From positions 264,153 to 318,241 of the forward strand of contig JAEUJM010000026.1 in the NCBI GenBank assembly GCA_016794585.1: a stretch of 54,089 nucleotides of DNA, given 5' to 3'. Each line of letters starts with the position of its first letter. The first letter of the stretch is position 1. Positions 1-7,884 of the stretch are shown here, one piece after another. The notes below the pieces were generated by a model. It was not told where the DNA came from and made no database searches. It saw nothing but the letters and a program-made list of their open reading frames with translations. Source of the stretch: Acidimicrobiales bacterium (GTDB taxonomy: Bacteria > Actinomycetota > Acidimicrobiia > Acidimicrobiales > DATDAH01). A program made the position numbers and the translations under genes.

Positions 1-2519
1 ACCGTGGCGACCAGCCCGCCGGTCGGCTCGGGGGCGACCTCCACCCGGCCCGGGGCCAGGTCGCGTCGGCCCACGGCGACGAGGCCGGCGAGGACGGCGG
101 CGGCGAGGGCCTCGAGCGTCTCGAGGTCGTCGCCCACCCGGGCCCGGCGACGACGGGCCCCGACCACCGCGACGACGGCGCCGGCCACCGCGATCGGCCA
201 CCAGATCGGGGCGGACACGGCCGCGAACACCCCGGTGGCGCCGACCGCGATGCCGGTGGTCGTGGTCGCCGACCAGGCCCGCCACGACGCCGGCCGGGTG
301 CGCACCCGTCGCCGGCGCCGCGCCCGCACGACCAGCGCGCTCGTGCCGATGCCGCCCGGGTCGACCGTGGCCCAGGCCGCCCGGGTGGCGGCCACGTCGG
401 CGACCGCGGCCTCGCTCTGGGCGTTGAGGTCCGGGAGCTCGGCGGGTGAGGGCACCAGGGGCGAGCCCGCCCGGGGGTGCACCTTGGCCGCGCCCGTCAC
501 CACCCCGCCGGCGGCGTCGGGCCCCCACCAGCGGGCGTGGCGGCGGCGGAAGCGGTCCCAGTCGGTCGTCACCGCCGGGTGCACCACCGCCACGTCCCAG
601 AGCGAGGTCAGCTTGTCGGGGCGGCGGGGGTCGAGGCGCAGTGCCCGCCCCCGCAGCTGGGTGACCGCGCCGGCGGCCGCCACCTCGGAGAGGTCGACCA
701 GCACGTCGAGGGCGGGGTGGTCCCAGCCCTCGCCCACGAGCCCGCGGGTGGCTACGAGCACGCGCGCGGCGCCGACGTCGAGGGCGACCTCGGCGGCGGC
801 CAGCCACCGGGCCGAGGTCCACCCCGTGCCCTCGCCGACGAGGCGCACGGCGCCGCGGATCTCGCAGCCCTCGGTGCGGGCCCAGCGCTGGCCGCCGCTG
901 GTCACCTCGGGGTCGAGGTTGATCGCGGCGGTGACGGAGTCGGCGTCGGCCGCGCCCGTCCAGGCACCCCGGCCCGTGACGGCGATGACACCGAGGTCGG
1001 TGACCTCGGGCCGGGCGCACAGCGCGGCGAGCACCCGCGCGGCGGTGCCGGCGTCCTCACCCAGCACCGCGCGGGCCTCGGCCGGCGGCGAGGTGGCCTG
1101 GTCGCGCTCGACCACCACGAGCGCCCGCAGGTCGCCGCCCCGCCGGGCGGCCTCGCCGGCCAGGATCTCAGCCGCGGCGTCGCCCTTGGCCGACGACCGG
1201 GCGCAAACGAGGTCACCGACCGAGCGTCCCCACCGCACGCCGGTGGTCGTGAAGGAAAGCCCGTGGCGGTGAGCCAGGGACTCGACCGCTTTGCGGTCGT
1301 CGGCGCCCGCGCCGCCCTCGGGGTCGTGCAGCCAGGCGTCGACGAGCACGAGCCGGTCGGCCAGGGTCAACGCGCCTGCGGCCTCGGGTGGCGCCTCGAA
1401 GCCGGCGGGTAGGGCGAGCCCCCGGGCGGCCCACCAGTGCGCCACCGCAGCGGCGGCCAATGGGTCCCGGTCCCAAAAGGCCCGCCACGCCGACGGCTCG
1501 CCGGGGACCGGCTCGATCAGCGACACCACGTTGGCGGCGGCGTGGGCGTCGTCCTGGGTCGGGGTCGTGATCTGCGCCACCGCCCAGGTCATGAGGCTCT
1601 CGCCGATGAGCACCTCGTCGAGGGCGGCGGTCAGCTCGGCCTGCCAGCGGTCGAGGAAGGCGGCCTCGTCGGGTGCCGGCGGCACCAGTCGGACGCCGTC
1701 GCGCCACGGGGCCAGCGCCCCCTCGGCCACGAGGGCGGCCAGGTGCAGCTCGGCGTCGACTGGCCCCAGGAGGCCCTCGTAGTTGCCCGCCTCCCGGCTC
1801 GAGGCCGGCTCGGGCAGGGTGGCGGTGAGCCCGATTACGGCGACCCCGCCGGGCGCCGCCGCCAGCCGCTCGACGAGCACGCTGACCACCAGGGCCCACC
1901 AGTCGAGGAGGTGGTGGCACTCGTCCAGCACGAGGGTGCCGAGCCCGCCGGCAGCGAGTTGGTCGACCAGCGCGGTGGTGCGGGGCCCGAGCAGCTCGGC
2001 CCGGGGCACGCCGACGTCCTCGCCCGTGCCGAGGCTGCGGCGCAGGGCACGCACGTGGCGGCCAAGCTCGCGGCCGGCGCGCTTGGCGTCGCCCTCCTCG
2101 GTGGCACGCACCCGGGCCTCGGCCGCCTCGGGACCCAGTTCGGCGGCGACCTCGGCCACCCAGAGCCGCCGGGCCGCGGCCCGCAGCTCGTCGTCGGCCT
2201 GCCCGGGGTTGCCCAGCAGCTGGTAGGTCACACAGCGCAGCGGCACCGCCGTGGCCGGATCGTCGCTGGTGAACGTGGCAGGGTCGGCGCCGAACTTCGC
2301 CACCGAGGCGCGCCACTGGTCCCGGATGGCGGTCGTGGGGGCCAGGGCCAGGGTCGGTCGCCCGACCTGGCGGGCCAGCTCGAGCCCGATGAGGGTCTTG
2401 CCCGCGCCGGGCGGCGCGCACAGGTGCCAGCGCCGGTCGGTGACGTGCCCGGCCAACTCGAGGAGGTGCTGCTGCGACGGTCGCCAGCTGAACTGCGGCG
2501 CCAGCCCGTCCCACGACAT
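1..2519 (-). CDS. DEAD/DEAH-type superfamily II helicase, partial (3' end beyond window)
   Basis: The frame is open from the ATG at 2519 down to base 1, about 839 codons, so the C-terminus lies outside the window. It shows SF2 helicase motifs in order: Walker A GAGKT at residues 38-42, DECHH (motif II) at 199-203, GEGWD (motif V) near 596 and QLRGRALR (motif VI-like) near 621. The product should be an ATP-dependent nucleic-acid translocase. After the helicase core a hydrophobic hairpin (about residues 760-800) is followed by an Arg-rich stretch, unusual for a helicase and suggesting membrane association. It is divergent from the gene at 2562, 42 bases away. Family assignment is firm; the substrate (DNA or RNA) is unknown. 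Confidence 0.88.
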   Translation of the reverse strand, partial: MSWDGLAPQFSWRPSQQHLLELAGHVTDRRWHLCAPPGAGKTLIGLELARQVGRPTLALAPTTAIRDQWRASVAKFGADPATFTSDDPATAVPLRCVTYQLLGNPGQADDELRAAARRLWVAEVAAELGPEAAEARVRATEEGDAKRAGRELGRHVRALRRSLGTGEDVGVPRAELLGPRTTALVDQLAAGGLGTLVLDECHHLLDWWALVVSVLVERLAAAPGGVAVIGLTATLPEPASSREAGNYEGLLGPVDAELHLAALVAEGALAPWRDGVRLVPPAPDEAAFLDRWQAELTAALDEVLIGESLMTWAVAQITTPTQDDAHAAANVVSLIEPVPGEPSAWRAFWDRDPLAAAAVAHWWAARGLALPAGFEAPPEAAGALTLADRLVLVDAWLHDPEGGAGADDRKAVESLAHRHGLSFTTTGVRWGRSVGDLVCARSSAKGDAAAEILAGEAARRGGDLRALVVVERDQATSPPAEARAVLGEDAGTAARVLAALCARPEVTDLGVIAVTGRGAWTGAADADSVTAAINLDPEVTSGGQRWARTEGCEIRGAVRLVGEGTGWTSARWLAAAEVALDVGAARVLVATRGLVGEGWDHPALDVLVDLSEVAAAGAVTQLRGRALRLDPRRPDKLTSLWDVAVVHPAVTTDWDRFRRRHARWWGPDAAGGVVTGAAKVHPRAGSPLVPSPAELPDLNAQSEAAVADVAATRAAWATVDPGGIGTSALVVRARRRRRVRTRPASWRAWSATTTTGIAVGATGVFAAVSAPIWWPIAVAGAVVAVVGARRRRARVGDDLETLEALAAAVLAGLVAVGRRDLAPGRVEVAPEPTGGLVAT

Positions 2520-2549
2520 CGCCCCAGTCTCGCGGCTGCACCGCACCCG

Positions 2550-2555
2550 TAAGCT
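2550..2555 (+). promoter_or_regulatory. Candidate -10 of leaderless promoter (TAAGCT)
   Basis: TAAGCT ends 6 bases before the GTG at 2562, with no Shine-Dalgarno. The same arrangement recurs before many genes in this window. Confidence 0.5.
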
Positions 2556-2561
2556 CGCCCG

Positions 2562-3677
2562 GTGCTCGTGGTGCGCATCGGGGCGGTCGCCGCCGGGTCG
2601 GCACTCGTGGTCTGGACGGTCCTGTCGGCCGTCCGTGCCGTCATCCTGCCGAGGGGAGAGGTCGTCGCTCTCTCCCGGGCCGTGTTCGTCGCCGTGCGCT
2701 GGGTGTTCAACCGCATCGCCCGACCGGCGAAGTCCTACGAGGCGCGCGACCGGGCCATGGCCATGTACGCCCCCGTCAGCCTGCTGCTCCTGGCCGCGTC
2801 GTGGGTCGTGCTGGTCATCGCAGGCTTCACCATCGTGTATTGGGGCCTCGGGGTGGAGCCGTTCCGTCAGGCCTTCGTCGAGAGCGGCTCGTCACTGCTG
2901 ACCCTCGGGTTCGTGAAGCCCACCGACCTGCCCACCACGGTGGCGGCGTTCATCGAGGCGGCCCTCGGGCTGGCGCTGATCGCCCTGCTCATCAGCTACC
3001 TGCCGTCGATCTACTCGGCGTTCCAGCGCCGCGAGCAGGCGGTGGTGATGCTCGAGACCCGGGCCGGGCAGCCACCCGACCCCGCGGTGATGATCCGGCG
3101 CGCCCACTCCCTGGCCCGCCTCGACAGCCTGCACGAGGTGTGGGTGCAGTGGGAGCTCGTGTTCGCCGACATCGAGGAGAGCCACACCTCCCAGCCGTCG
3201 CTGCCGTTCTTCCGCTCCCCTCTGCCAGGACGATCGTGGGTGACGGCGTCGGGGTGCGTGCTCGACGCCGCCGCCCTGATGCTGTCGGTGGTCAACCAGC
3301 CGCCTGACCCCAACGCCGCGCTGTGCCTCCGGGCCGGCTTCCTGTCGCTGCGGCGCATCGCGGACTACTTCCAGATCCCGTTCGACCCCGACCCGGACCC
3401 GGACGACCCCGTCTCGATCGACAGGGCGGAGTTCGACGAGGTCTACGAGGAGCTCGCGTCGTTCGGCGTGCCCGTCCGCGCCGATCGGGAGAAGGCGTGG
3501 CGGGACTTCCAGGGCTGGCGGGTCAACTACGACCTCGCCCTGCTCGGGCTGGCCGCGCTGACCATGGCGCCGTACGCCAAGTGGTCCTCCGACCGCTCGG
3601 TCAACCTCGGCCTGCCGAGAGTGCGGGCGGCGTTCCGACTCCGCTGGGCCGCCAACGATCCGTCCACGTCTGCCTGA
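2562..3677 (+). CDS. Two-TM pore-like (ion-channel-like) membrane protein
   Basis: The 371-aa protein starts at GTG 2562. It has an N-terminal membrane helix (about 3-28), a second at 69-95, a short re-entrant-like segment with SSLLTLGF (residues 110-117) and a third helix at 124-150, followed by a soluble domain of about 220 residues. The helix-pore-helix order and TLGF resemble the TVGYG filter of potassium channels, but the last filter glycine is replaced by Val, so ion selectivity cannot be assumed. The cytoplasmic part has no recognisable RCK or cyclic-nucleotide domain. It is convergent with the LemA gene. I infer a channel-like role; a plain membrane protein of unknown function is the alternative. 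Confidence 0.75.
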   Translation: MLVVRIGAVAAGSALVVWTVLSAVRAVILPRGEVVALSRAVFVAVRWVFNRIARPAKSYEARDRAMAMYAPVSLLLLAASWVVLVIAGFTIVYWGLGVEPFRQAFVESGSSLLTLGFVKPTDLPTTVAAFIEAALGLALIALLISYLPSIYSAFQRREQAVVMLETRAGQPPDPAVMIRRAHSLARLDSLHEVWVQWELVFADIEESHTSQPSLPFFRSPLPGRSWVTASGCVLDAAALMLSVVNQPPDPNAALCLRAGFLSLRRIADYFQIPFDPDPDPDDPVSIDRAEFDEVYEELASFGVPVRADREKAWRDFQGWRVNYDLALLGLAALTMAPYAKWSSDRSVNLGLPRVRAAFRLRWAANDPSTSA

Positions 3678-3710
3678 GGGCCGTCTGCCTGGCGAGGGTC
3701 AGGGCGGCGG

Positions 3711-4289
3711 TCAGGCGGTGGGGCGGCCGATGCGGACCTGGGGGGCGCCGGCGTCGCGCACCGCGGCGTCGACCTCGAAGTAGGTCCGCTCGCGGAACCC
3801 GCTGATCTTGGCGATCAGGTTCGACGGCACCTTCTCGACCCGGGTGTTGTAGTCGCGCACGTTGCCGTTGAAGATGCGCCGGGCCGCCTGGAGGCGGTTC
3901 TCGGTGATGATCAGCTCCTCCTGGAGCTCCGCGAAGCGGTCGCTGGCCTTGAGGTCGGGATAGGCCTCGGTCACCGCCAGCAGACTCTTCAGTGCCCCCA
4001 CGAGCACGTTCTCGTCGGCCGACTGCGCGGCGGCGTTGCCGTCGGAGCGCATGGCCCGGGTGCGGGCCTCGGTGACGGCTTCGAACGTGGTCCGCTCGTG
4101 GGCGGCGTAGCCCTGCACCGTCTCGACCAGGTTGGGGATGAGGTCGTAGCGCCGGCGCAGCTCGGTGTCGACGTTGGACCACGAGTTGTCGATCAGCTGC
4201 GCGTCGCGCACGAAGCGGTTGTAGGACGCCAGGGCCAGCACGACCAGCAACAGGCCGGCGCCGGCGACCGCCCACACGACGGGGCTCAC
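3711..4289 (-). CDS. LemA family protein
   Basis: The 192-aa protein starts at GTG 4289, which overlaps the stop of the upstream gene as GTGA, so the two are translationally coupled. One N-terminal membrane helix (about 4-22) precedes a long helical domain with the LemA signature RRRYDLIPNLV (about 45-55) and the later NRLQAARRIFNGNVRDYN segment. LemA proteins are membrane-anchored helical bundles with the N-terminus outside; their biochemical role is not settled. The family call is secure. Its partner (4286-5044) is probably a functional companion, because LemA genes are usually paired with another membrane protein. Confidence 0.9.
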   Translation of the reverse strand: MSPVVWAVAGAGLLLVVLALASYNRFVRDAQLIDNSWSNVDTELRRRYDLIPNLVETVQGYAAHERTTFEAVTEARTRAMRSDGNAAAQSADENVLVGALKSLLAVTEAYPDLKASDRFAELQEELIITENRLQAARRIFNGNVRDYNTRVEKVPSNLIAKISGFRERTYFEVDAAVRDAGAPQVRIGRPTA

Positions 4290-5044
4290 AACATCCCCCC
4301 GTCGAGCGAGATCCGGGGGCCCTGGGGGTAGGTCTGCCACACGAGCGGCGGGATCACCGAGCGCAGGGCGTTGTGCAGGTTGATCATGCCGGGGAAGCCC
4401 CGCGGGGGCTGCTGCTTGCCGGCGATGAGGATCCAGCGGCCCCGCACCTCGATCTCGAACTCGCCCTGGGTGCTCACGAGGAGCTCGATCATCTGGGCGT
4501 CGATGAAGGTGTGGGCGAAGCGCTCGTCCTCGCAGGTCACCCGGAACATGCGGTTGAACTCGCCGGACTCGAACTCGATGTCGGCGCCGTCGATGGCGTT
4601 GACCAGTCGGGTCAAGCCCTTGAGGGGGACGATGCGGAGGTTGGGCCACACGGCCGGCACCTCGGCGAGGGCACAGGTGAAGTACCGGTAGTGGCGCACC
4701 GGCCGGGCCATCTCCGCGTCGTCGTCGCCGCCGATGAGGCTGAGTGACATCGGCCGGTCCTGCCTCGACTCGGTGTAGTAGGCGAAGTCGAAGGCCCGCA
4801 CGGCCGAGCCGTCGGGCGCCGTGCCCCACATGGTGTTCGACACCTCGCGTCCGTCGCCCAGCTGGAAGAGGGCGAAGGCCACCCGGGCGCTTCCGAAGGC
4901 GTCGCCCTCGGAGTAGGAGAGCCCGGCCTGGCGGGCCACCTTCGGGAGCTCGGCCATGCGGTCGCCGTGGCGCTTCCACGCCGCGATGCTGGCGAGGCCC
5001 ATCGCCATGAAGACGACGAGCATCGCCACCGCCACCCAGGTCAT
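4286..5044 (-). CDS. LemA-associated membrane-anchored protein, unknown function (DUF3137-like)
   Basis: The 252-aa protein is read from ATG 5044; the frame extends upstream but that would run into the divergent thioesterase gene. It has one N-terminal membrane helix (about 2-18), then a soluble domain rich in beta strands, including FDFAYYTES and SGEFNRMFRVTCEDERFAH. FNRxFRV motifs of this kind occur in a widespread actinobacterial family found beside LemA, similar to DUF3137, though I cannot confirm the family without a profile search. It overlaps the lemA-like gene by four bases. Function unknown; linkage suggests a joint envelope role. Confidence 0.75.
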   Translation of the reverse strand: MTWVAVAMLVVFMAMGLASIAAWKRHGDRMAELPKVARQAGLSYSEGDAFGSARVAFALFQLGDGREVSNTMWGTAPDGSAVRAFDFAYYTESRQDRPMSLSLIGGDDDAEMARPVRHYRYFTCALAEVPAVWPNLRIVPLKGLTRLVNAIDGADIEFESGEFNRMFRVTCEDERFAHTFIDAQMIELLVSTQGEFEIEVRGRWILIAGKQQPPRGFPGMINLHNALRSVIPPLVWQTYPQGPRISLDGGML

Positions 5045-5062
5045 GGGTTCTCCATCGGCAGT

Positions 5063-5068
5063 TACGGT
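5063..5068 (+). promoter_or_regulatory. Candidate -10 of leaderless promoter (TACGGT)
   Basis: TACGGT ends 7 bases before the GTG at 5076. No ribosome binding site is visible between them. Confidence 0.45.
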
Positions 5069-5075
5069 CGGGTCC

Positions 5076-5885
5076 GTGAGCCGTCGATTCTCCACCGACA
5101 CCGCCGTCACCCCGCTGGGCGAGGGGCGCTACGGCGCCCGCATCGACCCGGGGTGGTGGATCGAGCGAGGACCCAACGGCGGCTACGTCGCCGCGTTGGT
5201 CCTCCGAGCCATGAGCACGGCCGTGGACGACCCCCACCGTCCCGCCCGGTCACTCACCGTGCACTACCTGCGGCCGCCCCACGAGGGCGACGCCGAGGTC
5301 GTCGTCACCGTCGAGCGGACGGGCCGGACCCTCACCAACGTGTCGGCCCGCCTCGAGCAGGACGGGCGCCTGCTGGCCACCGCTCTCGCCGCCTTCGCCG
5401 ACGCCCGTCCCGGGCCCGAGTTCTCGGACGCGCCGATGCCCGCCGTCGCCGGCCCTGACGAGGTGGTCATCCTCCCCGAGCCGCCCATCACCATCCCGAT
5501 GCGCGCCCGCTACGAGAGCCGCTTCGCCATCGGCCCGCTGCCGTTCTCTGGCGCGGGTGAGGCCGAGTCGGGCGGATGGATCCGGCTGGCACCCGACGAA
5601 GCGGACGGTGAGGTGGTCGACGAGCACCTCCTGGCGGCTTTCACCGACGCCTGGATCCCGGCGGTGTTCTCGAAGGTGGTCGGGCGCCTCGGGGTGCCGA
5701 CCGTCGACCTCACCATCCACTTCCGCAACCCCGGTGTGACCGTCGCCGCCGACCAGTTCTGCCTCACCCGCTTCCACACCCGCTCCGCGGCGGAGGGGTT
5801 CCTCGAAGAGGACGGCGAGATCTGGAGCCCTGACGGTGTGCTGCTGGCCCAGTCCCGCCAGCTCGCCGTCGTCCTGTCGGGCTGA
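5076..5885 (+). CDS. Acyl-CoA thioesterase, TesB-like double hotdog
   Basis: The 269-aa protein from GTG 5076 matches the thioesterase-family double-hotdog fold. The first half carries IERGPNGGYVAALVLRAM and SLTVHYLRPP, typical of the N-terminal hotdog; the second half ends with a strand run around QFCLTRFHTRSAAEGFLEEDGEIW and a DGVLLAQSRQ motif typical of the TesB-like C-terminal half. It should hydrolyse acyl-CoA thioesters in the cytoplasm. The chosen start excludes an upstream extension antisense to the divergent gene. Substrate chain length is not predictable. A second, distinct thioesterase lies at 29391. Confidence 0.85.
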   Translation: MSRRFSTDTAVTPLGEGRYGARIDPGWWIERGPNGGYVAALVLRAMSTAVDDPHRPARSLTVHYLRPPHEGDAEVVVTVERTGRTLTNVSARLEQDGRLLATALAAFADARPGPEFSDAPMPAVAGPDEVVILPEPPITIPMRARYESRFAIGPLPFSGAGEAESGGWIRLAPDEADGEVVDEHLLAAFTDAWIPAVFSKVVGRLGVPTVDLTIHFRNPGVTVAADQFCLTRFHTRSAAEGFLEEDGEIWSPDGVLLAQSRQLAVVLSG

Positions 5886-5909
5886 CGGAGCCTGGGACGG
5901 CTCGCTGGA

Positions 5910-6536
5910 TCAGCCGGCGCGCTCGTAGGTGACGGTGAAGGCCGCGCTGGTGGCGGCGAGGCGCGACACCGTGTCGAGGAGGCTGGCGCCGTTGGTCTCG
6001 TCGGGGCCCACGAAGTCCGCCGCGTTGGGCTGGAGCACGTAGACGGTGAACACGTAGTTGTGGAGCTCGCCCTCCGGCGGGCAGGGGCCGTCGTAGTCCT
6101 GGTTGCCGAAGTCGTTGGGGTAGACCACCGCGCCCGCGGGGACCGAGTCGGCGGCGAGCTCGGTGGTGGTCGGGGGGATGAAGGCGACCACCCAGTGGAC
6201 GAAGTCGCCGGCGTCGGGATCGGTCAGGGCGAGGACCAGGCTCTCCGCGGTCGCGGGCACCTCGGCGATGGTGAGCGGCGGCGAGACGTCCTGGCCGTCG
6301 CAGGTGAAGCGGACCGGTAGGGAGCCGTTGACCGCGACCACGGGGCTGCTCAGGGACAGGAACGGCGCCAACGTGGTGGGGGCCGCGGTGGTCGGCGGGG
6401 TGGTCGCGGTGAGGTCGGGATCGGGCTCGGCCAGCTGGCGGCCGTCGCTGCTGCTGCACGCAGCCACGGTGAGGGCCAACGCGAGGAGGGCCACGGCGCA
6501 GCCGAGACGGCGGGGACGGGGGAGCGGGGCACGCAT
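5910..6536 (-). CDS. YbhB/YbcL-type PEBP (Raf kinase inhibitor-like) lipoprotein
   Basis: The 208-aa protein from ATG 6536 has an Arg-rich n-region, a hydrophobic segment and a lipobox LTVAAC (Cys27), so it is probably a secreted lipoprotein. A Thr/Pro linker (about 40-57) leads to a phosphatidylethanolamine-binding-protein domain with the ligand-pocket motifs DPDAGDFVHWV and GPCPPEGELHNYVF. Bacterial members are ligand-binding proteins without a settled role. It is convergent with the thioesterase and divergent from the MgtE-like gene. Family call is strong. Confidence 0.9.
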   Translation of the reverse strand: MRAPLPRPRRLGCAVALLALALTVAACSSSDGRQLAEPDPDLTATTPPTTAAPTTLAPFLSLSSPVVAVNGSLPVRFTCDGQDVSPPLTIAEVPATAESLVLALTDPDAGDFVHWVVAFIPPTTTELAADSVPAGAVVYPNDFGNQDYDGPCPPEGELHNYVFTVYVLQPNAADFVGPDETNGASLLDTVSRLAATSAAFTVTYERAG

Positions 6537-6588
6537 CGGCGGGCAAGTGTCGCAGGTCCCGAGGCCGGAGTGCACCAGACTGGCCGCG

Positions 6589-7821
6589 ATGGCCCGCCGC
6601 GCTCGGCTCCCCAAGGGCTTCCCCGCCCTCTTCGGGCCGGACGTGGCCGACGTCCGGCAGAGCCTCGTCGCGCTCGCGCTCAACACCAGCACCAGCCTCG
6701 TGGCCGGCGCCTTCCTCGGCGCCATCACCACCACCTTCGAGGACCTCCCCGGGCTGCTGGTACTCGTGCCCGCGGCCATCGGCCTGCGGGGCAACATCTT
6801 CGGCGCCTTCGGCAACCGCATCAGCACCTCCATCCACGCCGGCGGCTTCCGCCTCTCGATGCGCCGCGAGACGGTGCTCGGCCAGAACGTGCTGGCCGCG
6901 GGTGTGCTCACCCTCGGGATCTCCCTGCTGCTGGCCGTGGTCGTGAAGGTCATCGCCGTGGGCCTGGGGTTGGCCAACTCCATCTCGTTCCTCGACCTCG
7001 CCCTGGTCTCGGTCGTCGGCGGCGTCCTGGCGTCGGTGCCCGTCATGGCCGCCACGGTCGGCCTCGCCGCCGGCGCCGTGCGCTACGACTGGGACCTCGA
7101 CAACGTGACCGCCCCCCTGGTCTCGACCCTCGGTGACGTGCTCACCCTGCCGGCGCTGTTCCTCGCCACGGGACTGCTGGGGTACGCCATCGTCACGCCG
7201 ACGCTCGGGGTCGTCGCCGTGGTCCTCGCCGCCGTCGTCCTCGTGCTCGGATGGCGGGTCGAGCTGCCCGACCTGCGCCGCATCGTGCGGGAGTCCGTGC
7301 CTGTGCTGCTGGCCGCCGGCACCTTGAGCGCGATGGCGGGCGTGGCCCTCGAGAAGAGCTTCGACTCCTTCTCGCGCTATCCCGCCCTGCTCATCCTGGT
7401 CCCGGCGCAGCTCAGCTCTGCGGGGGCACTGGGCGGCATCCTCTCCGGGCGCCTGTCGAGCAAGCTGCTCCTCGGTGTGGTGTCGCCGACGCCGGCGCCG
7501 TCACGTGAGGCCCGCCGCGACATCGGGCTCGTCCTGGCCCTCGCCGTGCCGGTGTACCTGTTCAACGCCGTCGGCGCCGAGGTGGTGGGCGACCTGCTCG
7601 GCCAGGACAGCCCGGGCCTGGTGTCGATGATCGCGGCGGCGATGGTCGGCGGCGCGGTGGCCATGGCCCTCGTGGTGGCCATCGCCTACTACGCCGCCAT
7701 CGCCGCCGTGCGCACCGGCCTCGACCCCGACACCTACGGCATCCCCATCGTGTCCTCCGGCGTCGACCTCGTCGGCGCCTTCGCCCTCGTCGTCGCCATC
7801 AGCGCCCTCGGGATCACGTAA
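6589..7821 (+). CDS. MgtE/SLC41-like divalent cation transporter, membrane domains only
   Basis: The 410-aa protein from ATG 6589 is almost entirely hydrophobic, with about ten membrane helices in two homologous halves (about 20-205 and 225-410). Each half has the PALL/V-LVPA motif region (LLVLVPAAIGLRGNIFGAFG near 50; LLILVPAQLSSAGALGGILSG near 270) characteristic of MgtE integral membrane domains. Unlike classic bacterial MgtE it has no N-domain or CBS domains, and two membrane domains are fused as in SLC41. The following gene supplies PhoU and TrkA_C domains and probably acts with it. Magnesium is the likely substrate by family. Confidence 0.88.
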   Translation: MARRARLPKGFPALFGPDVADVRQSLVALALNTSTSLVAGAFLGAITTTFEDLPGLLVLVPAAIGLRGNIFGAFGNRISTSIHAGGFRLSMRRETVLGQNVLAAGVLTLGISLLLAVVVKVIAVGLGLANSISFLDLALVSVVGGVLASVPVMAATVGLAAGAVRYDWDLDNVTAPLVSTLGDVLTLPALFLATGLLGYAIVTPTLGVVAVVLAAVVLVLGWRVELPDLRRIVRESVPVLLAAGTLSAMAGVALEKSFDSFSRYPALLILVPAQLSSAGALGGILSGRLSSKLLLGVVSPTPAPSREARRDIGLVLALAVPVYLFNAVGAEVVGDLLGQDSPGLVSMIAAAMVGGAVAMALVVAIAYYAAIAAVRTGLDPDTYGIPIVSSGVDLVGAFALVVAISALGIT

Positions 7822-7884
7822 TGGCGGGCAAACCGTTCAATCCGCATCGTTCAACCTCATCTACGCTCGGAAGGGCTCAGCACC

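Noticed and set aside
4..1272. Long plus-strand frame opposite the helicase
   Set aside because: Ala/Arg/Thr/Ser-rich translation without motifs; the opposite strand has a helicase with all its motifs in order.
4290..5237. One long 508-codon frame joining LemA with upstream sequence
   Set aside because: The upstream part is a shadow of the DUF3137-like gene in another frame; LemA starts at GTG 4289.
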